From assembly GCF_030388245.1 (NCBI RefSeq), contig NZ_CP098362.1, forward strand, positions 1-64,000: DNA of 64,000 bases, given 5' to 3'. The translations under genes and the position numbers were made by a program. Every line of letters begins with the position of its first letter. The stretch's first letter is position 1. Below the pieces are notes generated by a model that did no database searches, was not told the origin of the DNA, and saw only the letters and a list, made by a program, of their open reading frames with translations. The DNA is from Paracoccus sp. TOH. GTDB lineage: Bacteria; Pseudomonadota; Alphaproteobacteria; Rhodobacterales; Rhodobacteraceae. Of the stretch, positions 34,363 to 42,655 are shown one piece after another.

Positions 34363-36405
34363 TCACTTGCCGGCAAGCACCTTGGCCCGCGCGACGATGG
34401 CTTCTTTGGTGATGCCGAACTCCTGATAGAGCCGGTCGATCGGGGCCGAGGCGCCGAAGCCGGTCATGCCGATCACGTCGTCCTCGCTGGCGACATAGCG
34501 GGTCCAGCCGAACTTGCCCGCCGCCTCGACGGCGATGCGGGGCGCGTCGCCCAGCGTTTCCTTGCGATAGGATTCCGGCTGGGCGTCGAACAGCTCCCAC
34601 GAGGGCATCGAGACCACGGCGACCGACAGCCCGTCCGCGTGCAGCGCCTGCGCCGCCTCGACGGCGATGGCGACCTCGGTGCCGGTGGCGATCAGCGTCA
34701 CGTCGCGGCCCCCGTCATCCTTGGCACCGAACCGGCGCAGCACATAGGCGCCCTTGGCAGTCAGGTTCTCGGCGCCCGCGTCCAGACGCAGTTGCGGCAC
34801 GTCCTGCCGCGACAGCGCCAGCAGCGAGGGCACATGCCGGTTGCGGATGGCGATGTCCCAGGCCTCCAGCGTCTCGACCGTATCGGCCGGGCGCAGCACG
34901 GTCAGGCCGGGAATGGCGCGCAGGCTGGCCAGATGCTCGATCGGCTGGTGGGTCGGGCCGTCCTCGCCCAGGCCGATGCTGTCATGGGTCATGACATAGA
35001 CCGTGCCCACCCCCATCAGCGCCGACAGCCGGATGGCGTTGCGGGCATAGTCCGAGAACACCAGGAAAGTGCCGCCATAGGCGATGAAGCCGCCATGCAG
35101 GTTGATGCCGTTCATCGCCGCGGCCATGCCGAATTCGCGCACGCCGTAGCCGATATAGCGGCCGGGCGCCTCGCGGGTATATTGGCTGTCCACCGCCGGC
35201 ACCCGGGTCAGGTTCGAGCCGGTCAGGTCGGCCGAACCGCCGATCATCTCGGGCAGCGCCGGGGTCAGGGCCTCCAGCGCCATCTGGCTGGCCTTGCGGG
35301 TCGCAGCCTTTTTCGGCGCGGCGAAAAGCTGGGCGCGGGCGTCCTGCAAGGTCGGCTCGTAATCGCCGGGCAAGGCGCCGGCCTGGCGGCGGTCGAACTC
35401 GGCGCGGGTCTCGGCCGGTGTCGCGGCCAGGCGGGCTTGCCAGTCGGCGCGGGCCTGGGCGCCGCGTTGGCCGATCTCGCGCCATTCTGCCGCCAGATCC
35501 CCGGGGATGACAAAGGGCTCGGCCGACCAGCCGATGGCTTCCTTGGTCAGCGCCGCCTCGTCCTTGCCCAACGGCGAGCCGTGCACGGCATAGCTGCCGG
35601 CCTTGTTGGGCGAGCCGAAGCCAATGACGGTTTTCATCGCGATCAGCGAGGGCTTGCCGGTTTCGGCCTTGGCGGCGGTGATGGCGGCGTCGAGCGCCTT
35701 GCCGTCATGGCCGTCGCAGGACTGGACGTGCCAGCCCATGGCCTCGAACCGGGCCGGGACGTTTTCCGAGAAGCTGACCGAGGTCGGCCCGTCGATGGTG
35801 ATCGAGTTATCGTCGTAAAGCACGATCAGCTTGCCCAGGCCCAGATGGCCGGCCAGGCTGGCGGCCTCTTGCCCGATGCCCTCTTGCAGGCAGCCGTCGC
35901 CCAGCATGACCCAGGTGTGATGATCGACCAGGTCGGTGCCGAATTCGGCGGCCAGCCGGCGCTCGGCCAGGGCCATGCCGACGGCGGTGGCAAGCCCCTG
36001 CCCCAGCGGGCCGGTGGTGGTCTCGATCCCCTTGGCATGGCCGTATTCCGGGTGGCCCGCCGTGATCGCGCCCCATTGCCGGAAGTTGCGGATCTGCTCG
36101 ATGGTCATGTCCTCGTAGCCGGTCAGGTGCAGCACGCTGTAGAGCAGCATCGAGGCATGGCCGTTCGACAGCACGAAGCGGTCGCGATCCGGCCAGTCGG
36201 GGTGTTTCGCATCGAATTTCAAGTGCTTGGAGAACAGCACCGCCGCGGCATCGGCCATGCCCATCGGCGCGCCGGGATGGCCGGAATTGGCGGCGTTCAC
36301 CGCGTCGATGGACAGCGCGCGGATGCAATTCGCCAGCGCGAAATTCGCGGGGTCGAGCGCCGCCTTGGCGGCAATCGCGGGGTCTTTGGGGATGTCAAAA
36401 GGCAT
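34363..36405 (-). CDS. tkt: Transketolase
   Basis: A 680-residue enzyme of standard length. It has the SGHPGAPMGMA start, the thiamine diphosphate motif GDGCLQEGIGQEAASLAGHLGLG (from about residue 155) and HDSIGLGEDGPTHQPIEHL in the second domain. It moves two-carbon units between sugar phosphates. It is divergent from the deoR-tpi-rpiB-fbp-fba genes, so it likely belongs to the tetritol island. There it can use D-erythrose-4-phosphate with xylulose-5-phosphate, or split sedoheptulose-7-phosphate. Confidence 0.93.
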   Translation of the reverse strand: MPFDIPKDPAIAAKAALDPANFALANCIRALSIDAVNAANSGHPGAPMGMADAAAVLFSKHLKFDAKHPDWPDRDRFVLSNGHASMLLYSVLHLTGYEDMTIEQIRNFRQWGAITAGHPEYGHAKGIETTTGPLGQGLATAVGMALAERRLAAEFGTDLVDHHTWVMLGDGCLQEGIGQEAASLAGHLGLGKLIVLYDDNSITIDGPTSVSFSENVPARFEAMGWHVQSCDGHDGKALDAAITAAKAETGKPSLIAMKTVIGFGSPNKAGSYAVHGSPLGKDEAALTKEAIGWSAEPFVIPGDLAAEWREIGQRGAQARADWQARLAATPAETRAEFDRRQAGALPGDYEPTLQDARAQLFAAPKKAATRKASQMALEALTPALPEMIGGSADLTGSNLTRVPAVDSQYTREAPGRYIGYGVREFGMAAAMNGINLHGGFIAYGGTFLVFSDYARNAIRLSALMGVGTVYVMTHDSIGLGEDGPTHQPIEHLASLRAIPGLTVLRPADTVETLEAWDIAIRNRHVPSLLALSRQDVPQLRLDAGAENLTAKGAYVLRRFGAKDDGGRDVTLIATGTEVAIAVEAAQALHADGLSVAVVSMPSWELFDAQPESYRKETLGDAPRIAVEAAGKFGWTRYVASEDDVIGMTGFGASAPIDRLYQEFGITKEAIVARAKVLAGK

Positions 36406-36555
36406 GTTCGGTCCTCCGTTTGCCCCTCAGATACTGCGCGGCGGCAAAAATAACAATCAAAAATCACAAAGTCACATAATTGATGTTGTGTTTGCGTGAA
36501 GTATTGTTAGAAAAGTATCGGGCCGCGGCGAATCCGGGCGCAGGGAGGGATGTTC
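36406..36555. promoter_or_regulatory. AT-rich divergent promoter region of tkt and the deoR operon
   Basis: This 150-bp gap is far richer in A+T than the genes around it, especially 36445-36510. It contains AACAAT at 36452-36457 and ATTGTT at 36503-36508 as an outer inverted pair, and CACA-N10-TGTG in between. These are plausible DeoR-type binding elements, but no single site is decisive. Confidence 0.5.
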
Positions 36556-37329
36556 GTGAAACGCGAAGAACGCAGGCAAGCCATCATGGATCTGCTGGTC
36601 GCGACGCGCGCCGTCGATCTGGACGATCTGGCCGAGCGTTTCGCGGTCTCGAAGATGACCATCCACCGCGACCTGGACGACCTGGAACAGGCCGGGCTGC
36701 TGCGCAAGGTGCGCGGCGGCGCGACCATCGAGGCCGGGACGCAGTTCGAAAGCGATTTCCGCATCCGGGCCCTGCAGGATTCCGACGCCAAGGCCCGCAT
36801 GGCCCGCGCCGCGCTGGACCTGGTCGAGCCGGGCATGACCGTGATGGTCAATGACGGCTCGATGGCGGCGCTGCTGGGCGCCAGCCTGGCCGAGAAGGCG
36901 CCGCTGACGGTGATCACCAACAACGCGGCGGTGATCGAGCCGCTGAAGGACATGGCGCGGATCACGCTGATCGCGCTCGGCGGCATCTTCAGCGCCAAGT
37001 TCAACGGCTTCTTCGGGCTGGTGACGGAAAATGCCCTAAGCCGGCTGCGGGCGGACCTGGCCTTCATCTCGGCCCCCGCCGTGTCCGGCCTGCAGGCCTT
37101 TCACATGGACGATGCGGTGATCCGGGCCAAGCGCGCCATGATGCTTGCCGCCGGGCGCAGCGTGCTGCTGGTCAACCACCGCCGCTTCGGCCGTTCGGCG
37201 CTGCATGCGCTGGCCGATCTGTCCGAGTACCAGGCGATCATCACCGATGCCGCCCCCGACCCCGAGGACCGCGCCGCGCTGGACCGCGCGGGCATTCCCC
37301 TGACCATTGCCAAGCATTCTGACCGTTAG
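36556..37329 (+). CDS. DeoR family regulator of the tetritol island
   Basis: A 257-residue DeoR repressor. The N-terminal helix-turn-helix reads [26 protein letters not shown], and the sugar-phosphate sensor domain begins near residue 75. I start at the GTG at 36556 because the GGGAGGG ribosome site ends six bases before it; the in-frame ATG at 36550 touches that site and would be too close. In rhizobial and Brucella erythritol loci a deoR gene heads the tpi-rpiB genes, as here. It lies nine bases before eryH. Likely effector: a tetrose or tetrulose phosphate (inference). Confidence 0.85.
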   Translation: MKREERRQAIMDLLVATRAVDLDDLAERFAVSKMTIHRDLDDLEQAGLLRKVRGGATIEAGTQFESDFRIRALQDSDAKARMARAALDLVEPGMTVMVNDGSMAALLGASLAEKAPLTVITNNAAVIEPLKDMARITLIALGGIFSAKFNGFFGLVTENALSRLRADLAFISAPAVSGLQAFHMDDAVIRAKRAMMLAAGRSVLLVNHRRFGRSALHALADLSEYQAIITDAAPDPEDRAALDRAGIPLTIAKHSDR

Positions 37330-37338
37330 GACGACGAC

Positions 37339-38112
37339 ATGACCGAATTCTGGATCGGCACCAGCTGGAAGATGAACAAGACCCTGGCCGAGGCGCGCGC
37401 CTTTGCCAAGGGACTGGCCGCCGCCGATGCCGCGCGCGCGCCGCGCATCCAGCGCTTCGTGATCCCGCCCTTTACCGCCGTGCGCGAGGTCAAGGCGATG
37501 CTGGCCGAAACCTCGGTCAAGGTCGGCGCGCAGAACATGCATTGGGCCGACGAAGGCGCCTGGACGGGCGAGATCAGCCCGCTGATGCTGCGCGACTGCA
37601 ACCTCGACATCGTCGAACTGGGACACAGCGAGCGCCGCGAGCATTTCGGCGAAACGGACGAGACCGTGGGCCTCAAGACCGAGGCCGCCGTGCGCCACGG
37701 CCTGATCCCGCTGATCTGCATCGGCGAGACGCTGGCCGAACGCGAATCCGGCCGCGCCCGCGCGGTGCTGGAGACCCAGGTGCGCGGCGCGCTGGCCAGG
37801 CTCTCGGCCGAGCAGAAATCGGCGCCGATCCTGCTGGCTTACGAGCCGGTCTGGGCCATCGGCGTGAACGGCATCCCCGCGACGTCGGACTATGCCGATG
37901 CGCGGCAGGCCGAGATCATCGCGGTGGCGCAGGACGTGCTGTCGCGCCGCATCCCCTGCCTCTATGGCGGCTCGGTCAACCCCGGCAATTGCGCGGAACT
38001 GATCGCCTGCCCGCATATCGACGGGCTTTTCATCGGTCGCTCGGCCTGGAACGTCGAGGGCTATCTGGACATCCTGGCGCGCTGCGCCGCAACCATCGGA
38101 GACACGAAATGA
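37339..38112 (+). CDS. eryH: Triosephosphate isomerase-like L-erythrulose-4-phosphate isomerase (EryH type)
   Basis: A 257-residue TIM-barrel isomerase with all catalytic groups: Lys in GTSWKMNK near residue 13, His in ELGHSERR near 98, Glu in AYEPVWAIG near 172, and the phosphate loop GGSVNPGN. In Brucella the second TIM homologue EryH (TpiA2; LerI in other work) converts L-erythrulose-4-phosphate to D-erythrulose-4-phosphate. I assign that role from the neighbouring rpiB and eryABCD; ordinary triosephosphate isomerase activity is the alternative. It overlaps eryI by 4 nt. Confidence 0.87.
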   Translation: MTEFWIGTSWKMNKTLAEARAFAKGLAAADAARAPRIQRFVIPPFTAVREVKAMLAETSVKVGAQNMHWADEGAWTGEISPLMLRDCNLDIVELGHSERREHFGETDETVGLKTEAAVRHGLIPLICIGETLAERESGRARAVLETQVRGALARLSAEQKSAPILLAYEPVWAIGVNGIPATSDYADARQAEIIAVAQDVLSRRIPCLYGGSVNPGNCAELIACPHIDGLFIGRSAWNVEGYLDILARCAATIGDTK

Positions 38113-38573
38113 AACTGGCAATCGCAGGCGACAGCGCGGGCGAAGGGCTGGCCAAGCTGCTGGCCGACCACCTCAAGGACAAGCACGAGGTTTCCGAGAT
38201 CAGCCGCACCGAGGCCGGCGCGGATGCCTTCTATGCCGATCTCTCGGACCGCGTGGCGAACGGGGTGCTGGATGGCACCTATGACCGCGCCATCCTGGTC
38301 TGCGGCACCGGCATCGGCGTCTGCATCGCCGCGAACAAGGTGCCGGGCATCCGCGCCGCCCTGACCCATGACACCTATTCGGCGACGCGCGCGGCGCTGT
38401 CGAACAACGCCCAGATCATCACCATGGGCGCGCGGGTGATCGGCACCGAACTGGCCAAGGCCATCGCCGACGCCTGGCTGGCCGAGACGATGAACTTCGA
38501 CCCGAACGGCCGCTCGGCCGGCAATGTCTGCGCCATTGACGAAGTGGACGCGAAATACAACAAGGCCGGCTGA
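38109..38573 (+). CDS. eryI: RpiB-type isomerase, D-erythrulose-4-phosphate to D-erythrose-4-phosphate (EryI type)
   Basis: A 154-residue RpiB/LacAB-family isomerase. It has [13 protein letters not shown] with the catalytic Cys, [13 protein letters not shown], and the [14 protein letters not shown] segment. In Brucella EryI (DerI elsewhere) makes D-erythrose-4-phosphate, the end product of the erythritol pathway. It could also act on ribose-5-phosphate. The ATG overlaps the stop of eryH by 4 nt, so the two isomerases are coupled. Confidence 0.87.
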   Translation: MKLAIAGDSAGEGLAKLLADHLKDKHEVSEISRTEAGADAFYADLSDRVANGVLDGTYDRAILVCGTGIGVCIAANKVPGIRAALTHDTYSATRAALSNNAQIITMGARVIGTELAKAIADAWLAETMNFDPNGRSAGNVCAIDEVDAKYNKAG

Positions 38574-38594
38574 GCCCGCACGCAAAGGCCCGCC

Positions 38595-39572
38595 ATGCTG
38601 AAACTGCCGAACGACGGCCCCGCCACCGGCCGCCCGCTTTCCGACGTGCTGGCGGGCGACGGCCCCGCCGCCATCACCCTTGCGATTGCCCGGGCCCAGC
38701 CGGCGCTGGCCGCACGGCTGGCCGCCGGCCGGCTGCATGGCGACCCCGAGGCCGTGATCGGCACCAATGACAGCGGCGACAAGCAGAAGGCGCTGGATGT
38801 CGCCGCCCATCACCACATGCTGGAGGCGCTGGCCGCCGCCGGCGTCGGCCGGGTGCTCTCCGAAGAGGCCGAGGAAGTCGTCACCCTGAACCCGGGCGGC
38901 GCCTGGGACGTGGCGATGGACCCGATCGACGGCTCGGGCAGCATCGGCATCGGCGCGCCGCTGGGCATGCTCTACTCCATCCTGCCCGCCGCGCCCGAAG
39001 GCTTCCTGCGCAAGGGCCGGGCCGTGGTCGGCGCCGGCTACGCGAGCTTCGGCCATTCGCTGGATTTCGGCTGGTCGCTGGGCGACGGCACCCATGTCGC
39101 CGGCTATGATGCCGAGGCGGGCCAGTTCCGCCTGACCCGCGAGCGCGTGCAGCTGAAACCCACCGCCTCGACCATCGCCTATAACGCCTCGAACGAACGC
39201 CACTGGTCGCCGGGCCTGCAGGCCTGGGTGCAGGAACTGCGCCAGGGCAAGGACGGCCCGCGCGGGCGCGACTTCAACATGCGCTGGCTCGCCGCCGCCG
39301 TCGGCGAATTGCACCGCATCCTGCTGAAGGGCGGCGCCTTCCTCTATCCCGCCGACCGCCGCCCGGGCTACGAGAACGGCCGGCTGCGACTGATCTACGA
39401 ATGCTGCCCGATCGCCTTCCTGGTCGAGCAGGCCGGCGGCATCGCCTCGGACGGGTGCCAGCCGATCCTCGACCGCCAACCGCAGGGGCTGCACGAGATG
39501 GTGCCGCTGTTCTTCGGCGCCCGCGAGGAAGTCGAAACCATCCTGTCCCATCTCGCCATCAGCAAAGGATAA
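38595..39572 (+). CDS. fbp: Class I fructose-1,6-bisphosphatase
   Basis: A 325-residue class I bisphosphatase. It has the metal-binding SEEAEEV and MDPIDGSGSIGIGAPLGMLYS motifs and the C-terminal YECCPIAFLVEQAGG. It removes the C1 phosphate from fructose-1,6-bisphosphate. Bacterial Calvin-cycle relatives also use sedoheptulose-1,7-bisphosphate, which would suit tetrose metabolism. It lies 21 bases after eryI and 6 before fba, with an upstream ribosome site. Confidence 0.9.
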   Translation: MLKLPNDGPATGRPLSDVLAGDGPAAITLAIARAQPALAARLAAGRLHGDPEAVIGTNDSGDKQKALDVAAHHHMLEALAAAGVGRVLSEEAEEVVTLNPGGAWDVAMDPIDGSGSIGIGAPLGMLYSILPAAPEGFLRKGRAVVGAGYASFGHSLDFGWSLGDGTHVAGYDAEAGQFRLTRERVQLKPTASTIAYNASNERHWSPGLQAWVQELRQGKDGPRGRDFNMRWLAAAVGELHRILLKGGAFLYPADRRPGYENGRLRLIYECCPIAFLVEQAGGIASDGCQPILDRQPQGLHEMVPLFFGAREEVETILSHLAISKG

Positions 39573-39578
39573 CAGCCC

Positions 39579-40619
39579 ATGGCCATGATCACGCTGCGCC
39601 AGCTTCTCGACCATGCGGCCGAGAACGGCTATGCCGTTCCCGCCTTCAACATCAACAACATGGAGCAGGGGCTGGCGGTGATGAACGCCGCCGCGGCGAC
39701 CGACAGCCCGGTGATCCTGCAGGCCAGCCGCGGCGCGCGCGCCTATGCCAACGACGCCGTGCTGGCCGGGCTGATCCAGGGCCTGTCGCGCGCCTTCCCG
39801 GACATCCCGCTGTGCATGCACCTGGACCACGGCAACGGGCTTGCGACCTGCGCCACGGCGATCCAGAACGGCTTCACCAGCGTGATGATGGACGGCTCGC
39901 TGCAGGCCGACGGCAAGACGCCCGCTGATTACGCCTATAACCGCGACATCACCGCCCGCGTGGTCGAGATGGCCCATGCCTGCGGCGTCTCGGTCGAGGG
40001 CGAGCTGGGCGTGCTGGGCAGCCTGGAAACCGGCATGGGCGACCAGGAGGACGGCCACGGCGCCGAGGGCCGGCTCTCCGAGGACCAGTTGCTGACCGAC
40101 CCGGCCGAGGCCGAACAATTCGTGAAGGACACCGGCGTCGATGCGCTGGCCGTCGCCATGGGCACCAGCCACGGCGCCTACAAGTTCACCCGCAAACCCG
40201 ACGGCGCCATCCTCGCCATGCATGTGATCGAGGAGATCCACCGCCGCCTGCCGAACACGCATCTGGTCATGCATGGCTCCAGCTCGGTGCCCGAGGATCT
40301 GCAGCAGATCATCAACGCCTATGGCGGCGACATCCGGCCAACCTGGGGCGTGCCGGTCGAGGAAATCCAGCGCGGCATCAAATCGGGCGTGCGCAAGGTC
40401 AATATCGACACCGACAACCGGCTGGCGATGACCGCCGCGATCCGCAGGAAGCTCAGCGAGGAACCGGCCGAGTTCGACCCGCGCGGCTATCTGAAACCCG
40501 CCATGGCGATGATGTCCGAGGTCTGCAAGGCGCGTTTCGAGGCCTTCGGCACCGCCGGCCATGCCGCGAAGATCCGCCCGCTGCCGCTGGCGGCGATGGC
40601 GAAACGCTACGCCGCCTGA
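39579..40619 (+). CDS. fba: Class II fructose-bisphosphate aldolase (CbbA/Fba type)
   Basis: A 346-residue zinc aldolase. It has the FNINNMEQ start, HLDHGNG with a zinc-binding His, the [19 protein letters not shown] loop, and HGSSSVP with a further metal-binding His. The Calvin-type aldolases of this branch join dihydroxyacetone phosphate with glyceraldehyde-3-phosphate or with erythrose-4-phosphate. It is the last gene of the deoR-eryH-eryI-fbp-fba unit and is followed by two hairpins. Confidence 0.92.
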   Translation: MAMITLRQLLDHAAENGYAVPAFNINNMEQGLAVMNAAAATDSPVILQASRGARAYANDAVLAGLIQGLSRAFPDIPLCMHLDHGNGLATCATAIQNGFTSVMMDGSLQADGKTPADYAYNRDITARVVEMAHACGVSVEGELGVLGSLETGMGDQEDGHGAEGRLSEDQLLTDPAEAEQFVKDTGVDALAVAMGTSHGAYKFTRKPDGAILAMHVIEEIHRRLPNTHLVMHGSSSVPEDLQQIINAYGGDIRPTWGVPVEEIQRGIKSGVRKVNIDTDNRLAMTAAIRRKLSEEPAEFDPRGYLKPAMAMMSEVCKARFEAFGTAGHAAKIRPLPLAAMAKRYAA

Positions 40620-40625
40620 ACGGTT

Positions 40626-40645
40626 GCCGGGCGCGGGCGCCCGGC
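40626..40645. terminator. Hairpin 1 between fba and eryD
   Basis: A perfect 9-bp stem GCCGGGCGC/GCGCCCGGC with a 2-base loop, a few bases after the fba stop. The loop is too tight to form fully, so the effective stem is shorter. Confidence 0.5.
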
Positions 40646-40659
40646 CCAGCGGCAGCGTT

Positions 40660-40682
40660 CGGGACGAGCCCCGCTCGTCCCG
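40660..40682. terminator. Hairpin 2 between fba and eryD
   Basis: A perfect 9-bp stem CGGGACGAG/CTCGTCCCG with a 5-base loop, in the gap between two convergent operons. It probably ends transcripts from both sides. Confidence 0.65.
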
Positions 40683-40694
40683 TTCCCCCCGCCG

Positions 40695-41645
40695 TCAGTC
40701 CGCCAACAGCCGCGCCGTGGCCTCGTCGGTGATCAGTCCCGACAGACGCCGGCTTTCCAGCACCGCCCGGATCGCCCGCACCTTGTCGGTGCCGCCGGCA
40801 ATGGCGACGATCCGGCTGCCCTCGGGCCCGTCCAGGCTGACCGACAGCGTGCGCGCGCTCAGGGTGGTTTCCAGCACCCGGCCCCGGGCGTCGAAGAAAT
40901 GGCCCAGCATCTCGCCCTGCGCGCCGGCGGCGTTGATCTCGGCGATCTCATGCGGCTCGATCATGCCCGAGGCGACCAGTTGCGCCCCGGCATCCGCCGT
41001 GCCGATGCCGACCACCTTCAGGCTGGCGCCGTTCGAAAGGTCGAACAGTTCGCGCACCCCCGGCTGGGCCAGCAACACCGCCAGATCCTGTTCGGAATTG
41101 GCGAAGAACGGCACCGGCAGCACATAGGATTGCGCGCCGGTCTTCTGCGCCAGCGCATACATCACGTCATGCGGGTTGGTGGCATAGCTGCGGGTGAAGC
41201 CGCCCAGCAGCGACACGAAGCGCACCCCGTTCGCGTCGAAACGCGGCAACTGGTGCACCGCCGCCGCCAGCGTGCGGCCATGGCCAAGACCGATCACCGG
41301 ATCTTCGCCGCGCTCGATCTCGCGCCGCAGGAAGCCCGCCCCGGCCAGACCCAGCGCGCGCAGCGGCATCCCCTCCTCGCCCAGTTCGGGCGCCACCTCG
41401 CAATAGTCCAGCCCGTAGCGGGCGCAAAGCCGATCCTCGAGCGCGGCGCATTCCACGATCTCGCCGTCGATCGAGACCTTGACCACGCCCTCGGCCACCG
41501 CGCGGGCGATCAGCCGATGCGCCTTGACCGAGGGCACGCCCAACCGTTTCGCCACCGCCGCCTGCGTCAGCCCGCCGGCGTAATGCAACCAGGCCGCGCG
41601 GATGGCGAGGCTTTGTTCCGGGTCCAAGGCTCCGCGCCGCGCCAT
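40695..41645 (-). CDS. eryD: EryD-like regulator, SorC/DeoR sugar-binding family
   Basis: A 316-residue regulator. It has an N-terminal helix-turn-helix (YAGGLTQAAVAKRLGVPSVKAHRLI) and a SorC-type sugar-binding domain with VRFVSLLGGF, LPVPFFANSEQD and VVGIGTADAG. It is the last gene of a minus-strand eryA-eryB-eryC-eryD series, the same order as the Brucella eryABCD operon, whose EryD represses until erythritol is present. The start is uncertain: the ATG at 41645 has no clear ribosome site, and an in-frame TTG at 41663 is the other option. Confidence 0.88.
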   Translation of the reverse strand: MARRGALDPEQSLAIRAAWLHYAGGLTQAAVAKRLGVPSVKAHRLIARAVAEGVVKVSIDGEIVECAALEDRLCARYGLDYCEVAPELGEEGMPLRALGLAGAGFLRREIERGEDPVIGLGHGRTLAAAVHQLPRFDANGVRFVSLLGGFTRSYATNPHDVMYALAQKTGAQSYVLPVPFFANSEQDLAVLLAQPGVRELFDLSNGASLKVVGIGTADAGAQLVASGMIEPHEIAEINAAGAQGEMLGHFFDARGRVLETTLSARTLSVSLDGPEGSRIVAIAGGTDKVRAIRAVLESRRLSGLITDEATARLLAD

Positions 41646-41715
41646 CAGGCGGGCCGGCGGCAAGGGGGGCGGGGCTGGCGGGTCATGCGGGCGTCCTTTT
41701 CGGGGTGTTCCGGGG

Positions 41716-42648
41716 TCAGATATTCAGCGTATCCGCGCCGGTGTCGATATGCGGCGCCCAGAAGGCGACGCTTTCGGCGATCTGCGGGATCACCTGGCGG
41801 TCATTCGGCTCGCGCTCCTTGAAGCTCAGCTCCAGGCAGATCTCGTTATCGGCGGCGCCGCCTTCGGCGAAGGCCGCGAGCAGCGGTGCGGGCTGGATGC
41901 GGCCCTTGGCATTGTATTCGGCGGTAAAGGGCCGGTGGCCCGACTTGTCCATCATCGACTGCTTGATGTGGATGATGGGGCTGACCTTCGGCACCGCCCG
42001 CGCCCAGGCATAGGGGTCGGTGTCGTCGGGATTGGCGCTGGTCACGTCGCCGTGGTCGATATCGGCCATCATCCACATCGGCACCGCCATCTTGGCCGCC
42101 GTCAGCCGGTCCTGCAATGCCATACAGGCGTCGATGGTCTCGCCGAACTCGCGCCCGACGCTCATCGGTTCCCAGAAAAGGTATCGCAGCCCGGCCGCCT
42201 TGGCGTGCTCGGCCACCTCGGCCCAGGCGTCGATGGCAATGCGGATCAGCTCCTCGCGCCGGGCGGGTTCGTCATAGTCGCGATAGGTGAAGATGGCGAA
42301 TTGCGTGCCGACCGACTGCCCGCCCAGGTCGCCGATGATGTCGGCGAAGGTCTTGAACCAGTCGACGTAATAGCGCCGCACGTCGCGGTCGGGATGGCCG
42401 AAGTGGTTCAGCCGCCCATAGGGCCCGGTCATGCCGCTGGTGACGCGCACGCCGGTGCGGGCCAGCGCCGCGCCCATGGTGCGGGTCAGGCGGCGGATCA
42501 CCGGGGCGGGCCAGCTCGGGTTGATGAACTCATGCGTCAGTTGCAGGTCGCGGATCCGCAGGTCGCGCGCCACGGTGTCGATCAGGTCGTCGGCTTCGGC
42601 GAAGCGGTTGACCAGCGGGTTGGTGTTCAGCGACAGCGTCAGGGCCAT
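41716..42648 (-). CDS. eryC: EryC-like tetrulose-phosphate isomerase/epimerase
   Basis: A 310-residue TIM-barrel protein of the xylose-isomerase-like/AP-endonuclease 2 superfamily. It begins LSLNTNPLVNRFAEADDLID and has WEPMSVGREFGETID, MADIDHGD and HIKQSM, which contain acidic and His metal ligands. In Brucella EryC converts L-3-tetrulose-4-phosphate to L-erythrulose-4-phosphate. The position between eryB and eryD supports this. The start at 42648 follows the eryB stop by 7 bases. Confidence 0.88.
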   Translation of the reverse strand: MALTLSLNTNPLVNRFAEADDLIDTVARDLRIRDLQLTHEFINPSWPAPVIRRLTRTMGAALARTGVRVTSGMTGPYGRLNHFGHPDRDVRRYYVDWFKTFADIIGDLGGQSVGTQFAIFTYRDYDEPARREELIRIAIDAWAEVAEHAKAAGLRYLFWEPMSVGREFGETIDACMALQDRLTAAKMAVPMWMMADIDHGDVTSANPDDTDPYAWARAVPKVSPIIHIKQSMMDKSGHRPFTAEYNAKGRIQPAPLLAAFAEGGAADNEICLELSFKEREPNDRQVIPQIAESVAFWAPHIDTGADTLNI

Positions 42649-42655
42649 GGTGTCC

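Noticed and set aside
38595..39572. GlpX-type (class II) fructose bisphosphatase
   Set aside because: The DPIDGSGSIG and YECCPIAFLVEQAGG motifs are those of the class I family.
34363..40619. Part of a Calvin cycle (cbb) operon
   Set aside because: No RuBisCO, phosphoribulokinase or CbbR is present, while deoR, tpi-like, rpiB and eryABCD are adjacent.
40626..40682. CRISPR-like or attachment-site repeats
   Set aside because: They are two different simple hairpins between convergent genes, best explained as terminators.
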